NCBI RefSeq assembly: GCF_003058055.1
Contig: NZ_QBTZ01000001.1
Coordinates: 1,428,501 to 1,492,500, forward strand
Direction of reading: 5' to 3'
From: Acidovorax sp. 107
Lineage (GTDB): Bacteria > Pseudomonadota > Gammaproteobacteria > Burkholderiales > Burkholderiaceae_C
DNA: 64,000 bases
Shown: positions 42,647 through 52,404 of the stretch, in pieces
How the letters are laid out: each line of letters starts with the position of its first letter
How positions within the stretch are numbered: the first letter of the stretch is position 1
The notes under the pieces: generated by a model
Databases searched by the model: none
Told to the model about the DNA's origin: nothing
What the model saw: only the letters and a program-made list of their open reading frames with translations
Position numbers and translations under genes: made by a program

Positions 42647-43834
42647 TTAGCCCATGCGGCAACCGGCGCCGCTGTCGGCCAGCGCCTTGGCGGCCACGCC
42701 GATCACCTTGTTTTCCTTGTTCTCCACGCGGCGCAGGTAGATGTCCTGCACGGGGTTGTGCGACTTGCTCATGGTCCACTTGCCGCGTGGGCTGTCGATG
42801 ACGGCGCTTTCCATCGCCTTGATGACGGCCGGCTTGGCAGACAGGTCTCCCTTGACGGCGTTGGCACCATGCACCAGCAGCAGGCCGGTGTCGTAGCCTT
42901 GCACAGCGTACACGTCGGGCTGGCTGCGGAAGGCCTTGGCATATTCCAGGCGGAACTGCTTGTTGCGCGGCGTATCCAGCGAGTCGCTGTAGTGCATGGT
43001 GGTGATGATGCCGTCGGCCGCTGGGCCTGCAGCGTCCAGCACGCCTTCGGTCAGGAAGCCCGAGCCATACAGCGGAATCTTGTCCTTGAGGCCGGCCGCC
43101 GCGTAGTCCTTGATAAACTTGGCCGCGCCGCCACCGGCAAAGAAGCAGGCCACGGCATCGGGCTTGAGCGCGGCAATCTCGGTCAGCAGCGCCTGAAATT
43201 CGACGTTGGGGAAGGGCAGGCCCAGTTCCTTGACGATGGTGCCGCCCGCCTTGGTGTAGCTTTCCTTGAAGCCCTCAAACGCTTCGTCACCAGCCGCGTA
43301 CTTCCAGGTGATCCAGACGGCCTTCTTGTGGCCCTTTTCGACCATGGCCTTGCCAAGCGCCAGTGTGGGCTGCGAATTGCTGAACGAAGTGCGGAACACG
43401 TTGGGAGCGCAGAGGGCGCGGGTGGCTGCGTGTACGCCTGCGTTGGGGATGAGGTTGAGCACGCCGGTGTCGCGCGCCACCTTCTGGATACCCATTTGCA
43501 CGCCCGAGTGCACGGTACCGATCAGCACGTCCACCTTGTCGCGCTGCACCAGCTTGCTGGCGTTTTCCACACCCTTGCTGGGCTCGGATTCGTCATCGAC
43601 CTTGAACCATTCGATCTCGCGGCCGCCAAGCTTGCCGCCTTGCTGGTCGATGGCCAGACGCACGCCATTCTCGATGGCCACGCCCAACTGCGCAAAAGTG
43701 CCGGTGTAGGGCAGCATGAATCCCACGCGCACCTTGCCGCTTTGAGCGCGCACGATGGAGGGCAGCAGCAGGCCCGTGGATGCTGCGCCGACGAGGGCGG
43801 CACTGCGGCTGATGACGAGGCGGCGGGTGGTCAT
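42647..43834 (-). CDS. Branched-chain-type ABC transporter substrate-binding protein (operon 1)
   Basis: The 395-residue periplasmic protein has a twin-arginine-like leader (MTTRRLVISRSAALVG) with cleavage near VRAQ-S. The mature type-I fold starts KVRVGFMLPYTGTFAQLG. It has VDVLIGTVHSGVQM, GDEAFEGFKESYTKAGG and PDAVACFFAGGGAAKF. The family (Peripla_BP_6) binds branched-chain amino acids, amides, urea or aromatic acids. The ligand cannot be told from sequence. The C-terminus GAGCRMG carries a Cys also seen in the second operon's protein (SCQM). Confidence 0.9.
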   Translation of the reverse strand: MTTRRLVISRSAALVGAASTGLLLPSIVRAQSGKVRVGFMLPYTGTFAQLGVAIENGVRLAIDQQGGKLGGREIEWFKVDDESEPSKGVENASKLVQRDKVDVLIGTVHSGVQMGIQKVARDTGVLNLIPNAGVHAATRALCAPNVFRTSFSNSQPTLALGKAMVEKGHKKAVWITWKYAAGDEAFEGFKESYTKAGGTIVKELGLPFPNVEFQALLTEIAALKPDAVACFFAGGGAAKFIKDYAAAGLKDKIPLYGSGFLTEGVLDAAGPAADGIITTMHYSDSLDTPRNKQFRLEYAKAFRSQPDVYAVQGYDTGLLLVHGANAVKGDLSAKPAVIKAMESAVIDSPRGKWTMSKSHNPVQDIYLRRVENKENKVIGVAAKALADSGAGCRMG

Positions 43835-44376
43835 GGGGCTTGTCTCCTTTGTTTAGGCTTAAAGTAATTTACTGCAAGCGTTCGGTGGTGAATACCTATG
43901 GGTTACCCGTACCGGAGGTAGGACTGGGTTCAGAGCACAATCACTGCCCATGTCCTGGGGCTATGCCGTCAACGCGCGGCAGGTGGAGGACATGGCAAGA
44001 AGCTGCTTCTGACTCCGGTGGAAAAGGGGTGAATTTGCAGATGAATTAAAATGCATGTTTTTATTTTTTGTGCAGTATAGAGCGTGTTTTTGGATTGGGG
44101 TGGTCGATTCTGTTCTGCCTCGTAGGTAGTTTCCAGCAGGGAGCTGTTGCGACGCCTCCAACCGAGGGCTGGCTCGCTCCAGGCGGCTGATGCCCCTCGG
44201 CGCACCTGCACCATGGCACTGGCGGCACAATGGCGTCGGATTCTTCAATCGGTTGCGCTATGTAGCGGCATCCCGGCAGGCCCGTCGCGATGGGCGCTGC
44301 GCAGCGGCCCTCAACTCTCCAGTTTGCCGGTTGAGCACTGATGTAGCTTGCGGCTGCCTCCGTCCTTCCGTCCTGT
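43835..44376. other. Divergent intergenic region between the liv operon 1 and the HPP gene
   Basis: No convincing gene is seen in these 540 bases. Promoters for both directions must lie here. The A+T-rich stretch 44040-44095 (AATTAAAATGCATG, TTTTTATTTTTTG) is the best candidate for a promoter of the HPP gene. The right half is G+C-rich with no feature I can name. Confidence 0.5.
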
Positions 44377-45546
44377 ATGTCTTCTTCTCCCCCCGACCTC
44401 TCCTCTTCATTGCCTTCCCGCCAGCCATTGGCCGAGCGTCTGGTCGAGTGGCTGCGGCATTTCTGGCCCGCCCCGCTGGGCATCGATGGCCGGGAGCGCC
44501 TGCGCTTTGTGGTGGGGGCGGTGATGGGCATGCTGCTTACCGCGTGGCTCAGCCGCTGGTGGGCCCAGGGCAGTGGCTCCGGCCCGTGGATGGTGGCGTC
44601 GTTGGGGGCCAGTGCCGTGCTGGTGTTTGGCATGCCTTCCAGCCCTCTGGCCCAGCCCTGGCCCGTGCTTGGCGGCAGCACCCTGTCAGCATTGGTGGGT
44701 GCGGTCTGCTCGGCACTGATTCCAGACAAGGTTTTGGCGGGCGCCATTGCCGTGGGCCTGGCCATTGCGCTCATGGTGCCGCTGCGGTGCCTGCACCCGC
44801 CCGGGGGAGCCATGGCTTTGTACGTGGTGTTGACCTCGGGCGATGGGTGGCACCTGGCCGCATTCCCGGTGTTGTTCAACGTCGTGCTGTTGTTGATCGC
44901 TGCTGTGGTCTACAACGGGTTGACGGGCCGCCGCTACCCCCATCCTCAGCGCGTCGTTTCGCGGGTGGCAGCAAGCCAGGGGGCTTTCACCGCCTCGGAT
45001 GTGGACGCGGCACTGGCCCATTACAACCAGGTGCTCGACGTGAGCCGCGCGGACCTGGAGGGGCTGTTGCATCTGGCGGGACGTGCGGCGTTCCAGCGGA
45101 CGCTGGGAGAGCTGCGGTGCGCGGACATCATGTCCAGCCCGCCTCACGCCGTGGAGATGGGGGTGTCGCTCAAGGAGGCGTGGGCGCTGATGCGTTTGCA
45201 GCAGATCAAGGCACTGCCGGTGGTGGATACCCAGCGCCAGGTCATCGGGATCGTGACAGTGGCCGACTTCATGCGGCTGGCCAACCTCGATACCCACGAA
45301 GGGCTGGGGCAGCGGTTGCGCACGCTGGTCATGGGGCGTGGCGGGCAACCGCAGGCCGTGGGCGAGATCATGTCCCACCCGGTCCAGGTGGCGCGCGCCA
45401 CGCAGCATGCGATGGACCTGGTGCCCCTTTTCTCGCAGGGCGGCCACCATCACATTCCCATCGTGGATGACGTGGACCACCTCGTGGGCATCATCACCCA
45501 GACCGACCTGGTGCGCACCCTAGCCACTGCAGTGCAAGGCCGATAG
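44377..45546 (+). CDS. HPP-family membrane protein with two CBS domains
   Basis: The 389-residue protein has an N-terminal HPP domain of four or so membrane segments with the eponymous motif in LHPPGGAMALYVVL (about residue 145). Two C-terminal CBS domains follow: DIMSSPPHAVEMGVSLKEAW / GIVTVADFM and EIMSHPVQVARATQH / GIITQTDLV. CBS pairs usually sense adenosine nucleotides. The HPP family is linked to nitrite transport in plants and cyanobacteria, from family knowledge; its role here is open. The gene stands alone. Confidence 0.88.
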   Translation: MSSSPPDLSSSLPSRQPLAERLVEWLRHFWPAPLGIDGRERLRFVVGAVMGMLLTAWLSRWWAQGSGSGPWMVASLGASAVLVFGMPSSPLAQPWPVLGGSTLSALVGAVCSALIPDKVLAGAIAVGLAIALMVPLRCLHPPGGAMALYVVLTSGDGWHLAAFPVLFNVVLLLIAAVVYNGLTGRRYPHPQRVVSRVAASQGAFTASDVDAALAHYNQVLDVSRADLEGLLHLAGRAAFQRTLGELRCADIMSSPPHAVEMGVSLKEAWALMRLQQIKALPVVDTQRQVIGIVTVADFMRLANLDTHEGLGQRLRTLVMGRGGQPQAVGEIMSHPVQVARATQHAMDLVPLFSQGGHHHIPIVDDVDHLVGIITQTDLVRTLATAVQGR

Positions 45547-45836
45547 TGGGCGGCAGGTGTGACGCAGCGCCCGCGCCACAGAGCACACCGTGCGCCCATA
45601 GGCAAAACAATGCGTGTCGCGGTACAATTGACAGGCTTTGCACAGCGCTGACGCCTGTTCATTGAAGCCGTCTCCCCGGCCCTCTGCCTGATCTGCGCCC
45701 TGGGTGCAGCCGACTCCCACCGCCCGCCATGCACCGTGTGTCGAGTTTCGACAACACTGCAGCTGCCGTGGTGAACGCAAAAATCCCGCTCAGGCGCCGA
45801 CCACAGAACATTTGCTTAGAAGAGATAGAGAAACAC

Positions 45837-46088
45837 ATGGCCAAAGAAGAACTCATTGAAATGCAGGGCTCCGTCACGGAAGTCTTGCCTGACTCGCGCT
45901 TTCGCGTCACGCTGGACAACGGTCACCAACTGATTGCCTACACCGGCGGCAAGATGCGCAAGCACCACATCCGCATCCTGGCGGGTGACAAGGTGTCGCT
46001 CGAGATGTCGCCTTACGATCTGACCAAAGGCCGCATCACGTTCCGTCATCTGGCCGGTCGCGGCCCTGGTCCGTCGTCCAGCCGCTGA
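45837..46088 (+). CDS. infA: Translation initiation factor IF-1 (second, longer type)
   Basis: IF-1 binds the ribosomal A site during initiation. The 83-residue protein starts [20 protein letters not shown], with the S1-like OB fold elements [20 protein letters not shown] and [19 protein letters not shown] and a typical [10 protein letters not shown]-terminal extension [12 protein letters not shown] makes it longer than the usual 72 residues; many betaproteobacteria carry such a second infA apart from the ribosomal operon. An ATG at 45729 is in frame but has no support. The 290 bases upstream (45547-45836) hold no other gene. Confidence 0.93.
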   Translation: MAKEELIEMQGSVTEVLPDSRFRVTLDNGHQLIAYTGGKMRKHHIRILAGDKVSLEMSPYDLTKGRITFRHLAGRGPGPSSSR

Positions 46089-46273
46089 TCCCTTCTTTCT
46101 CGGTCCGTGGCAGACCGAGGAAGGTGTTTGATTTTTCTGGTTCGTCTCTTGTCACGTCGCAGCCCTTGGGCTGTCTCCCTGTCATCGCTTCGCCTCGCCA
46201 CTTTCTAAAAAAAGTCAAAAAAGCGGGCGTTGAACCAAAAACAGGGGATTTGGCGGGTTAGAATACGAGCTGT

Positions 46274-46350
46274 CGGAGCGTAGCGCAGCCTGGTAGCGCA
46301 TCTGCTTTGGGAGCAGAGGGTCGCGAGTTCGAATCCCGCCGCTCCGACCA
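46274..46350 (+). tRNA. tRNA-Pro (anticodon TGG)
   Basis: The acceptor CGGAGCG pairs with CGCTCCG at 46340-46346, followed by ACCA. The anticodon loop is CTTTGGGAG within TCTGCTTTGGGAGCAGA, giving TGG. The D arm GCGCAGCCTGGTAGCGC and the T loop GAGTTCGAATCCC are canonical. The length is 77 bases with CCA encoded. Confidence 0.97.
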
Positions 46351-46358
46351 ATGTTTGA

Positions 46359-46390
46359 AGGCCTTGCAGCACATGCTGCAAGGCCTTTTT
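46359..46390 (+). terminator. Terminator after tRNA-Pro
   Basis: The perfect 14-pair stem AAGGCCTTGCAGCA / TGCTGCAAGGCCTT closes a two-base loop and is followed by T residues. Confidence 0.92.
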
Positions 46391-46571
46391 TCTTGCCCGT
46401 CCGTGCCTTGCACATGGTGCGGCCAAGCCTCGCCTTCGTCGGGCCAACGGCATGCGCAGCAGTCCATTCCGGCAGGCTCGTGGAATCTACGTACCATTGG
46501 GTTCATCGTTGGTGGGCGTTTGTCCGCTTCGATCCTGCCGTGTGCCATGCACGGTGCTTGCTGGTATCGCC

Positions 46572-47369
46572 ATGACATTCTCCGCACCTCCTGCAGCCAT
46601 CTCTGCGCCGTCACCGCCCTCCAAAGCGCTGGCATTGCCCGCGGCGCACCGTTACGACGCAGTCGATGCCCTGCGGGGGCTGGCCATGGTGTGGATGACG
46701 GTGTTCCACTTTTGTTTTGATCTGAGCCACTTTGGCCTGTGGCCGCAGAACTTCCGCGTGGATCCCTTCTGGACCACACAGCGCACTGTCATCGTGAGTC
46801 TGTTCCTGTTCTGTGCGGGGCTGGGTCAGGCCATTGCCTTGCACCAGGGGCAGGGCTGGCGCCGGTTTGGGCGCCGCTGGGTGCAGATTGCCGGGTGTGC
46901 GCTGCTGGTATCTGCCGGGTCGTTGGTGATGTTTCCGGCAAGCTTCATCTACTTCGGTGTGCTGCACGGCATGGCGGTGATGTTGCTCGTTGCGCGATGT
47001 ACCGCTGGTTGGGGGCGCTGGCTCTGGCTGACCGGGCTGGTGGCCATGGCCTTGCCGTGGGCGGCGCAGCAGCTTCTGACGGGGATATGGGCAGATGCCG
47101 CGCCCTGGTTCAACGGGCGGGCTTTGAATTGGCTGGGGCTGGTGTCCCGCAAACCGTTCACGGAAGACTATGTGCCGGTGCTGCCTTGGTTGGGCGTGCT
47201 CTGGTGGGGGCTCGCCGCGGGGCAATGGGCGACGCGTGCACACAAGAGTTGGCTGCAATGGCGGTTACCCGCCGGACTCACTCTCCTGGCGACGCTGGGG
47301 CGGTGGAGCCTGAGCTACTACATGGTCCACCAGCCGGTGATGATTGGCCTGCTGATGGCTGTGGTGTGA
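46572..47369 (+). CDS. DUF1624 / heparan-alpha-glucosaminide acetyltransferase-like membrane protein
   Basis: The 265-residue inner membrane protein starts MTFSAPPAAISAPSPPSK. The family mark is HRYDAVDALRGLAMVWMTVF followed by HFCFDLSHFG. Seven or so hydrophobic segments follow, with PWLGVLWWGLAAGQW and the C-terminal LGRWSLSYYMVHQPVMIG. The family is predicted to transfer acyl groups across membranes, but no substrate is known here. The start at 46572 follows no strong ribosome site; an upstream in-frame codon at 46452 is less likely. Confidence 0.82.
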   Translation: MTFSAPPAAISAPSPPSKALALPAAHRYDAVDALRGLAMVWMTVFHFCFDLSHFGLWPQNFRVDPFWTTQRTVIVSLFLFCAGLGQAIALHQGQGWRRFGRRWVQIAGCALLVSAGSLVMFPASFIYFGVLHGMAVMLLVARCTAGWGRWLWLTGLVAMALPWAAQQLLTGIWADAAPWFNGRALNWLGLVSRKPFTEDYVPVLPWLGVLWWGLAAGQWATRAHKSWLQWRLPAGLTLLATLGRWSLSYYMVHQPVMIGLLMAVV

Positions 47370-47430
47370 GTAATGGGGCGGACTTGAGCCTTGTTGATCC
47401 AGGGGGCATTGCGACACAGCCCAAGCCCAT

Positions 47431-47459
47431 AAAAAAACGCGACCGAGGTCGCGTTTTTT
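47431..47459. terminator. Bidirectional terminator between convergent genes
   Basis: AAAAAAACGCGACC-GA-GGTCGCGTTTTTT is a near-perfect palindrome with A and T tracts on both sides. It serves the membrane-protein gene on one side and the parvulin gene on the other. Confidence 0.92.
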
Positions 47460-47488
47460 GTTGCCAGAACGACTGAGTTCCCGTTGGC

Positions 47489-48274
47489 TTATTCCACTTT
47501 GGCCTTGGCGCGCAGGTCTTCCTGGAACTTGGCCAGCTTTTGCTGTTGCAGCTGCTGTGCCACTTGTGGCTTGACTTCTTCAAGCTTGGGCAGCTCGGCC
47601 TGGCGCACATCGTCCAGGCGGATGATGTGCCAGCCAAACTGGCTCTTCACGGGCGTTTCGGTCATCTTGCCCTTTTCGAGCTTGACCAGCGCTTCGGTGA
47701 ACTCGCTCACGTAGCTCGATGGGTTGGCCCAGTCGAGATCGCCACCCTTGGCGCCGGAGCCTGGGTCCTTGGATTGCTTCTTGGCGATGTCTTCAAACTT
47801 CGCGCCCTTCTTGATGGACGCGATGATGGCCTTGGCGTCGGCCTCTTTCTCCACCAGGATGTGGCGGGCCTTGTATTCCTTGCCGCTGTTGGCGGCCACG
47901 AACTTGTCGTATTCGGCCTGGATTTCAGCGTCGGTGACGGGGTTTGTCTTCTGGAAGTCGGCGAACAATTCGCGGATCAGAATGGCCTGGCGGGCCAGTT
48001 CCAGTTGGGACTTGTAGTCGGCCGAGGTTTCCAGGCCGCGTTTTTGGGCTTCCTGCATGAAGATTTCACGGGCGATGACTTCTTCCTTGATCTGGCCTTC
48101 GATGTCGGGCGTCACGGGGCGGCCCGAGCGTTCGACCTGCTGCTTGAGCGCTTCGACACGCTCCTTAGGAACTGCCTTGCCGTTGACGATGGCGACATTC
48201 TGGGCGGAAACGGGCAGGGCCAACGTGCCCAGCACGGCAGCGGCCACGAGGCCGGACAGGAGCTGTTTCTTCAT
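47489..48274 (-). CDS. Periplasmic parvulin-type peptidyl-prolyl isomerase
   Basis: The 261-residue protein has a signal peptide (MKKQLLSGLVAAAVLGTLAL, cleaved near VSAQ-N). An N-terminal SurA/PrsA-like helical region precedes the parvulin domain with EYKARHILVEKEADAKAI, FEDIAKKQSKDPGSG, GGDLDWANPSSYV and QFGWHIIRLDDVR. It helps fold exported proteins. It has one parvulin domain, unlike SurA, which has two. The gene ends at the bidirectional terminator. Confidence 0.92.
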   Translation of the reverse strand: MKKQLLSGLVAAAVLGTLALPVSAQNVAIVNGKAVPKERVEALKQQVERSGRPVTPDIEGQIKEEVIAREIFMQEAQKRGLETSADYKSQLELARQAILIRELFADFQKTNPVTDAEIQAEYDKFVAANSGKEYKARHILVEKEADAKAIIASIKKGAKFEDIAKKQSKDPGSGAKGGDLDWANPSSYVSEFTEALVKLEKGKMTETPVKSQFGWHIIRLDDVRQAELPKLEEVKPQVAQQLQQQKLAKFQEDLRAKAKVE

Positions 48275-48340
48275 GCGGAATCCAAAAAAATGAGGGTTGT
48301 TTGCCAGCTGAAATCCGGCAGGTATTGACTTGGGGCCGGC

Positions 48341-48601
48341 TCAGAGAACTTCAATGGCGAGGGCGTGAACGCCTTGGTCAATAAATTCTTGCAGCGCATC
48401 ATACACAAGGCGGTGTTGGGCCACGCGGGTGCGTCCTGTAAAGAAAGGTGACGCGATCCGCACCCGAAAATGGGTGCCAAATCCGGTGCCGTTGGCACCT
48501 GCATGGCCGGCGTGGGCCGCGCTTTCATCCACCACTTCCAGGTGGCTGGGGGTGAGGCGGTCGGCCAGGGTCTGGTGCATCTGATCAGCAAGGGTAGTCA
48601 T
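48341..48601 (-). CDS. BolA-family protein
   Basis: The 86-residue protein has the BolA core: LEVVDESAAHAGHAGANG, THFRVRIASPFFTGRTRVAQ and HRLVYDALQEFIDQGVHALA. BolA proteins pair with monothiol glutaredoxins in iron-sulfur handling and affect cell shape. It lies 67 bases upstream of the isomerase gene and 16 bases after the YciB gene, on the same strand. Confidence 0.92.
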   Translation of the reverse strand: MTTLADQMHQTLADRLTPSHLEVVDESAAHAGHAGANGTGFGTHFRVRIASPFFTGRTRVAQHRLVYDALQEFIDQGVHALAIEVL

Positions 48602-48616
48602 GGGCTTCGCGCTCGT

Positions 48617-49156
48617 TCAGGTAGTGGGCTCGTCGCCCTTGAGGTGGGGGGCGATGTAGATGCCCTGGGCCACCAGGAAGACCAGCGGAAACGCATAGCC
48701 CCAGAGCTTGAAGTCCACCCAGGCCTCGGTGCTGAAGTTCATCACCACGTAGGCGTTGATGGCCGACATGAAGGCACAGTAGATGATCCAGGCCACGTTC
48801 AGGCGCTGCCAGACGGTGTCGGGCAGATCGAGCTGGCTGCCCAGCAGCATCTTGAGAAAGTTCTTCTTGAGCGCCCACAGCGCCACCGCCAGGGCAATGG
48901 ACATCGCGCCGTACAGCACGGTGGGTTTCCACTTGATGAACCGGTCGTCCTGTAGCACCAGCGTGAGCGTGCCAAACAGCAGGATCAGCACCAGGGTGAC
49001 CTTGTGCATGGTCTGCAGGCGCCGGTCGATGGCATAGATGATGGCCATCTGCAAGGCCGTGGCCGCCATGAGCACGGCGGTGCCTACGTAGATGCCGTAG
49101 AACTTGTAGGCCCCGAAGAACAGCAGGATGGGGAAAAAGTCGATCAGGATTTTCAT
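48617..49156 (-). CDS. yciB: Inner membrane septation protein A (YciB/IspZ family)
   Basis: The 179-residue protein has five hydrophobic segments and the family start [20 protein letters not shown]. The internal elements [18 protein letters not shown] and [15 protein letters not shown] fit the family. It is an inner membrane protein affecting septum formation and envelope integrity. It is part of the minus-strand group with msrB and bolA. Confidence 0.93.
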   Translation of the reverse strand: MKILIDFFPILLFFGAYKFYGIYVGTAVLMAATALQMAIIYAIDRRLQTMHKVTLVLILLFGTLTLVLQDDRFIKWKPTVLYGAMSIALAVALWALKKNFLKMLLGSQLDLPDTVWQRLNVAWIIYCAFMSAINAYVVMNFSTEAWVDFKLWGYAFPLVFLVAQGIYIAPHLKGDEPTT

Positions 49157-49180
49157 GGAGTCAGCAAGGAGTCCCGGGCT

Positions 49181-49594
49181 TCAGCGGTCGCCGGACTCGA
49201 AGTCCAGCGATGCCGAGTTCATGCAATACCGCAGCCCCGTGGGCGCTGGGCCGTCTTCAAACACATGGCCCAGGTGCGCCCCGCATTGTGCACACACCGT
49301 TTCGGTGCGGACCATGCCATGACTGCGGTCCACGATTTCTGTGATGGCGCCGGGGATGGCTTCGGAAAAGCTGGGCCAGCCGCAACCCGCATCGAATTTG
49401 GTGACCGAGTCGAAAAGTTTGGCGCCGCAGCAGATGCAGTGGTAGCTGCCGTCAGCCCAGTGGGCTTCGTACTTGCCGGTGAAAGGACGCTCGGTGGCGG
49501 CATGGCGCGTGACCTGGAAGGCCACGGGCTCGGCGCCTTTCTCGCGCAGCACGGCTTGCCATTCGGTGTCTGTCTTCTGGATGGGATGGGTCAT
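49181..49594 (-). CDS. msrB: Peptide-methionine (R)-S-oxide reductase
   Basis: MsrB reduces methionine R-sulfoxide in proteins. The 137-residue protein has the zinc cysteines in [13 protein letters not shown] and [12 protein letters not shown], and the end block [13 protein letters not shown] with the catalytic Cys. Its ATG overlaps the selO stop by four bases, so the two are coupled. Both genes belong to redox and protein-repair functions. Confidence 0.96.
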   Translation of the reverse strand: MTHPIQKTDTEWQAVLREKGAEPVAFQVTRHAATERPFTGKYEAHWADGSYHCICCGAKLFDSVTKFDAGCGWPSFSEAIPGAITEIVDRSHGMVRTETVCAQCGAHLGHVFEDGPAPTGLRYCMNSASLDFESGDR

Positions 49595-51072
49595 GATGAG
49601 CAGCTGATCTCGATGGAAGACGCCCAGTCGGGCGGGAAGGCGGCGTAGGCGTCATGCCTCGGGTGCTCGTCAAACGGGCGCTCCAGCAGCCGCTGCAGGG
49701 TTTGGAGTTCGCCAAAGTCGCCAAGTTTCGCCGCACGGATCGCCTGTTCGCCCAGGTGGTTGCGCAGCACGAACTTGGGATTAGTTTTGAGCATCAAATC
49801 GGCTTGATGCGCTACATCCATATACCTCGAATGCTCTGAATATAGTAGCAACCATTGGTCAAGGCCTGCGCGGTCCGCAAACAGGTCGCGCACGGGCTCC
49901 ATGTCTTGTGTGCCCACGGCGTGCGACAGGCGGCGCCAGAAGATGGGGTAGTCCACCCCGTTCTGGGCCAGCAGCAGCAAGATGCCGTCGATGAGTGCAC
50001 CATCGCCATCGCTGGCCTCCACCAACCCCAGCTTGGCGCGCATTTGGGCCATGAAGGCTTCTGGGAAAACCGTCTTGTAGGACTCCAGCGCCTGTTTCGC
50101 CAGCTCTTGGTCGCCGATCAGGGGCAGCAGCGCCTGGGCCAGGCAAAACAGGTTCCAGTACGCCACATTGGGCTGGCGGTTGTAGGCGTAGCGGCCTTGC
50201 GAGTCGCTGTGGTTGCACACGTGGCCGGGCACAAAAGCATCCAGAAACTGGAAGGGTCCGTAGTCAATCGTCAGGCCCAGGATGCTCATGTTGTCGGTGT
50301 TCATCACCCCGTGGCAAAAGCCCACGGCCTGCCATTGCGCCATGAGCCGCGCGGTGCGCTCGCTCACGGCCTGCAGCAGGGCGGCGTAGGGGTTGCCCGC
50401 GAGGTCCTCGCCGTCCCGGCATTCGGGGTAGTAGCGGTCAATGACATAGTCGGCCAGTGTTTGCAGCGCGGCCTCCTGGCCGTTGGCAGCAAAGTGCTCA
50501 AAGTGGCCAAAACGTACAAAGCTCGGGGCCACGCGGGTGACGACGGCAGCGGTTTCGACCTCCTCGCGGCGCACCGGCCCGGGGGAGCCGGTGATGCACA
50601 GCGCGCGCGAGGTCGGCACACCCAGGCCGTGCATGGCTTCGCTGCACAAAAACTCGCGGATGCTGGAGCGCAGCACCGCACGGCCATCGCCCATGCGTGA
50701 GTAGGGCGTGCGGCCTGCGCCCTTGAGCTGGACCTCCCACCCCGTGGCCGTCTCCCCGAGCAGGATGGCGCGCCCATCGCCCAGCTGACCGGCCCAGACG
50801 CCAAACTGGTGCCCGCTGTACACGCTGGCCAGGGGGCGGGAACCTGCCATCAGGCGGTTGCCGGTGAAGGCCTGCAGGGCCTCGTCGCTGCACAGGGCGG
50901 ACTCATCCAGCCCCAGCAGTTGCGCTACGGCGGGGCTGGTCCCTACCCAATGGGGCGAGGGCAGGGGGGTGGGGCGCAGTTCGGTGAAAAAGTCGGGGCC
51001 CAGCGCGGCAAAGCCGTGGTCCCAGGCCAGGCCAAGGTCGGTACGGGCGTCGCTGTCGGCAGTCAGGGTCAT
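49591..51072 (-). CDS. selO: Protein adenylyltransferase SelO (YdiU)
   Basis: SelO is a pseudokinase that AMPylates proteins in redox homeostasis. The 493-residue protein starts [20 protein letters not shown]; a longer frame upstream runs into the neighbouring gene and is rejected. It has [40 protein letters not shown], the catalytic-region [20 protein letters not shown] and [15 protein letters not shown]. The length is normal for bacterial SelO. Coupling with msrB by overlap supports a redox role. Confidence 0.94.
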   Translation of the reverse strand: MTLTADSDARTDLGLAWDHGFAALGPDFFTELRPTPLPSPHWVGTSPAVAQLLGLDESALCSDEALQAFTGNRLMAGSRPLASVYSGHQFGVWAGQLGDGRAILLGETATGWEVQLKGAGRTPYSRMGDGRAVLRSSIREFLCSEAMHGLGVPTSRALCITGSPGPVRREEVETAAVVTRVAPSFVRFGHFEHFAANGQEAALQTLADYVIDRYYPECRDGEDLAGNPYAALLQAVSERTARLMAQWQAVGFCHGVMNTDNMSILGLTIDYGPFQFLDAFVPGHVCNHSDSQGRYAYNRQPNVAYWNLFCLAQALLPLIGDQELAKQALESYKTVFPEAFMAQMRAKLGLVEASDGDGALIDGILLLLAQNGVDYPIFWRRLSHAVGTQDMEPVRDLFADRAGLDQWLLLYSEHSRYMDVAHQADLMLKTNPKFVLRNHLGEQAIRAAKLGDFGELQTLQRLLERPFDEHPRHDAYAAFPPDWASSIEISCSS

Positions 51073-51151
51073 GGGCTGGATTGTCTCGCAGGCCGGATGC
51101 CCCGGCGCCCACAGGGCCATGGCAGGGTGTGGCGGGTCGACACTGCAACCG

Positions 51152-52219
51152 CTATAGCGACGCTGCTGCGGCCAGTAAGACCGGGCCCGGTGCAGGCTGC
51201 AGCAACTGCTGGCGGTACTGGCCTGGCGGCATGCCGAACCAGCGTTTGCAGGCCCTGAAGAGGTTGCTCTGGTCGCTGAACCCCAGTTGGTCTGCCACTT
51301 CGGCCAGGCTGCGGCGCGGGTCGGCCAGGTACTGGCGGGCCAGCTCGCTGCGGGTGTCATCCAGCAGTTGCTGAAAACTCACCGACTCTGCCTGCAGCCG
51401 GCGCTGCAGGGTGCGGTCGGTCAGGTGCAGGCGTGCCGCCACGTCCTCACGGCGCGGTTCACCAAGGTGCAGCATGCGTGATATTTCGGTGCGCACCTTG
51501 GCGCTGACCAGCGACTGGCCCAGCGGGCCCAACTGCCCCAGCTCGGCCTCCACCAGTTGTTCGTGCAGCGCCCACAGGCTGGGGTTGTGGGTGGGAATGG
51601 GTTGCAGCAGGTCGGCTTCGGCCATCAGAAAGCGGTTCACCGGCTGGCCAAAACGGGGCGGCACACCAAACGCGGCGCGGTGGCACGCGTCGTCGGTCGG
51701 CGCTGGGGTGACCAGCTCCACCGCCAGGGGTGTGAGGTCGCGCCGCGTGAGCCAGTCGCACAGCGTGATGAGGGTCAGCGCCGCAAATTCCACGCGCTGG
51801 CGAGGAATGGGACGCGACGCGCCGATGTGGTTGACCACCAACCAGTAGCCGCGCGGGTCCCGCTCCATTGAGAACGTGGTGGCGTCCGAGATCAGCGCCA
51901 TGTGCCGGTCCAGGTGCTTGAACCCTTCGAGGAGATTGGGGCCCGAGGCCAGAGCGTGGCCCACCAGGTCCAGCTTGCCGTAGCGCGCGGCCAGTTGGCG
52001 GTCCAGGCCCAGCCCCGGGCGGTCGTAGTGCTGGGCTGCTGCCTCCCACAAGCGGCTGACGCGGTCCACATCCACGCGGGTGTGGGGGTGCTGCAGGCTC
52101 TCCAGATCGATGTCGGCTTGCGCGCACAGGGCTTGCACCGGCAAGCCTTCGGCCGCAAACAGCTCGGCAATGCCGCGCACCCAGGCGGCAGAGCTGGTGC
52201 GCTGCGGCAGCGGGTTCAT
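51152..52219 (-). CDS. AraC-family transcriptional regulator
   Basis: The 355-residue regulator has an N-terminal ligand domain of the arabinose-binding-like type ([18 protein letters not shown]). The C-terminal double helix-turn-helix reads [20 protein letters not shown] and [20 protein letters not shown], ending [15 protein letters not shown]. It is divergent from the lipoprotein carboxylesterase gene at 52405, so it probably controls that gene. The ATG at 52219 is preferred to a TTG two codons earlier. Confidence 0.9.
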   Translation of the reverse strand: MNPLPQRTSSAAWVRGIAELFAAEGLPVQALCAQADIDLESLQHPHTRVDVDRVSRLWEAAAQHYDRPGLGLDRQLAARYGKLDLVGHALASGPNLLEGFKHLDRHMALISDATTFSMERDPRGYWLVVNHIGASRPIPRQRVEFAALTLITLCDWLTRRDLTPLAVELVTPAPTDDACHRAAFGVPPRFGQPVNRFLMAEADLLQPIPTHNPSLWALHEQLVEAELGQLGPLGQSLVSAKVRTEISRMLHLGEPRREDVAARLHLTDRTLQRRLQAESVSFQQLLDDTRSELARQYLADPRRSLAEVADQLGFSDQSNLFRACKRWFGMPPGQYRQQLLQPAPGPVLLAAAASL

Positions 52220-52404
52220 GGGCAAGCCCCTGCCTCAGGGTTTACGCGCGGGTGGTGTTCTGAAGTCACTGTTTTGGTGTGGTTGCGATAGTGGGTTGTG
52301 GGCCTGGCGTTTCCACAATCGGCGCCGAGGTCGGGCCCTGCCGCGAGTGTGATGCGTTCTGCAGGCCCGCCCCATTCCTGAAAACCCCGAAGGAGACAAA
52401 CAAC

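Noticed and set aside
44190..45470. Open frame of 426 codons overlapping the HPP-CBS gene
   Set aside because: It is an out-of-frame shadow; the HPP and CBS motifs are in the other frame.
46227..46264. Standard promoter TTGAAC / TAGAAT before tRNA-Pro
   Set aside because: The two boxes are 23 bases apart, too far for a normal sigma-70 promoter, so it was not listed as a feature.
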